Part shown: positions 5,714-5,823 of the stretch, one piece after another | Layout of the letters: every line of letters begins with the position of its first letter | How positions within the stretch are numbered: position 1 is the first letter of the stretch | NCBI GenBank assembly: GCA_031413115.1 | Contig: JANOEH010000103.1 | Coordinates: 1-5,823, forward strand | Direction of reading: 5' to 3' | From: JANPEF01 sp031413115 | GTDB taxonomy: Bacteria > Eisenbacteria > RBG-16-71-46 > DASYSL01 | DNA length: 5,823 nt | Program-made: the position numbers and the translations under genes | Notes under the pieces: generated by a model | The model's input: only the letters and a program-made list of their open reading frames with translations | Told to the model about the DNA's origin: nothing | Databases searched by the model: none

Positions 5714-5823
5714 CTACTTCTTGGCGTCCTTCTTCGTCGCCTTCTTGGCGGCCTTCTTCGGCGCGGCAGCCTTGGCGGCGACGCGCGCCTTCTTGGCGAC
5801 GACACGCTTGCTCGGGCCCTTCT
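5714..5823 (-). CDS. C-terminus of a Lys/Ala-rich basic protein, histone H1-like tail (truncated by window edge)
   Basis: The last 36 codons and a TAG stop (5714-5716) of a minus-strand gene that enters from the right edge. The visible tail is KGPSKRVVAKKARVAAKAAA and then PKKAAKKATKKDAKK, that is, repeated AKK/PKK steps with 15 lysines in 36 residues and only one acidic residue. Such tails bind DNA or RNA non-specifically and are known on bacterial histone H1-like proteins, on HU proteins of some high-GC bacteria, and on some topoisomerases, helicases and ribosomal proteins. The globular part is outside the window, so the family cannot be fixed. The real-gene call rests on this non-random composition and on a clean stop just before an 81-base gap with hairpins. 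It may be its own unit ahead of hemC. Confidence 0.75.
   Translation of the reverse strand, partial: KGPSKRVVAKKARVAAKAAAPKKAAKKATKKDAKK

Noticed and set aside
5714..5823. The Lys-rich AKK repeats as a tandem DNA repeat or low-complexity artefact
   Set aside because: The repetition is of codon type rather than exact DNA units, and it reads as an uninterrupted Lys/Ala tail ending in a stop, typical of real basic tails.
1..5823. CRISPR arrays, insertion sequences, tRNA or rRNA genes, phage or defence genes
   Set aside because: No regularly spaced repeats, transposase motifs, tRNA-like TTCGA/anticodon patterns in the gaps, or rRNA segments were seen; the space is almost fully taken by five housekeeping genes.

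Overview
The window is very GC-rich bacterial DNA. Every gene I can support lies on the minus strand, so it reads from right to left. It carries five complete, closely packed housekeeping genes (hemC, hemD, hemB, hemL, serS) with a truncated gene at each edge. The genes form most of the C5 route to uroporphyrinogen III: HemL makes 5-aminolevulinate from glutamate-1-semialdehyde, HemB condenses two aminolevulinates to porphobilinogen, HemC polymerises four porphobilinogens to hydroxymethylbilane, and HemD closes the ring. Glutamyl-tRNA reductase (hemA) and uroporphyrinogen decarboxylase (hemE) are not in the window. Seryl-tRNA synthetase follows hemL after about 30 bases and probably shares the transcript.

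Layout from right to left: the C-terminal end of a Lys/Ala-rich, histone H1-like basic tail (5714-5823, continuing beyond the edge); an 81-base gap with two GC-rich hairpins (5651-5676 and 5681-5700); hemC (4691-5632, GTG start); hemD (3846-4688, 2 bases after hemC); hemB (2863-3849, start overlapping the hemD stop by 4 bases); hemL (1565-2866, GTG start overlapping the hemB stop by 4 bases); a 30-base gap carrying an imperfect 12-base tandem repeat; serS (251-1534); a 95-base gap with a possible terminator hairpin; and the first 51 codons of a gene for an exported protein (1-155).

The organism cannot be named with certainty. High GC, a Zn-type HemB, HemL (C5 route rather than ALA synthase), and a SerRS whose motif 2/3 and C-terminal region resemble, as I remember them, those of the Bacteroidota/Chlorobiota side of the tree, together suggest a high-GC member of the FCB group such as Gemmatimonadota or a related uncultured lineage. 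This is inference.

I found no mobile element, CRISPR array, RNA gene or novel defence-like system. This is essentially an ordinary core-metabolism region. The modest points of interest are the leader hairpins before hemC, the basic-tail gene next to it, the serS linkage, and a few small repeats and motif variants. No gene-free stretch exceeds about 95 bases.
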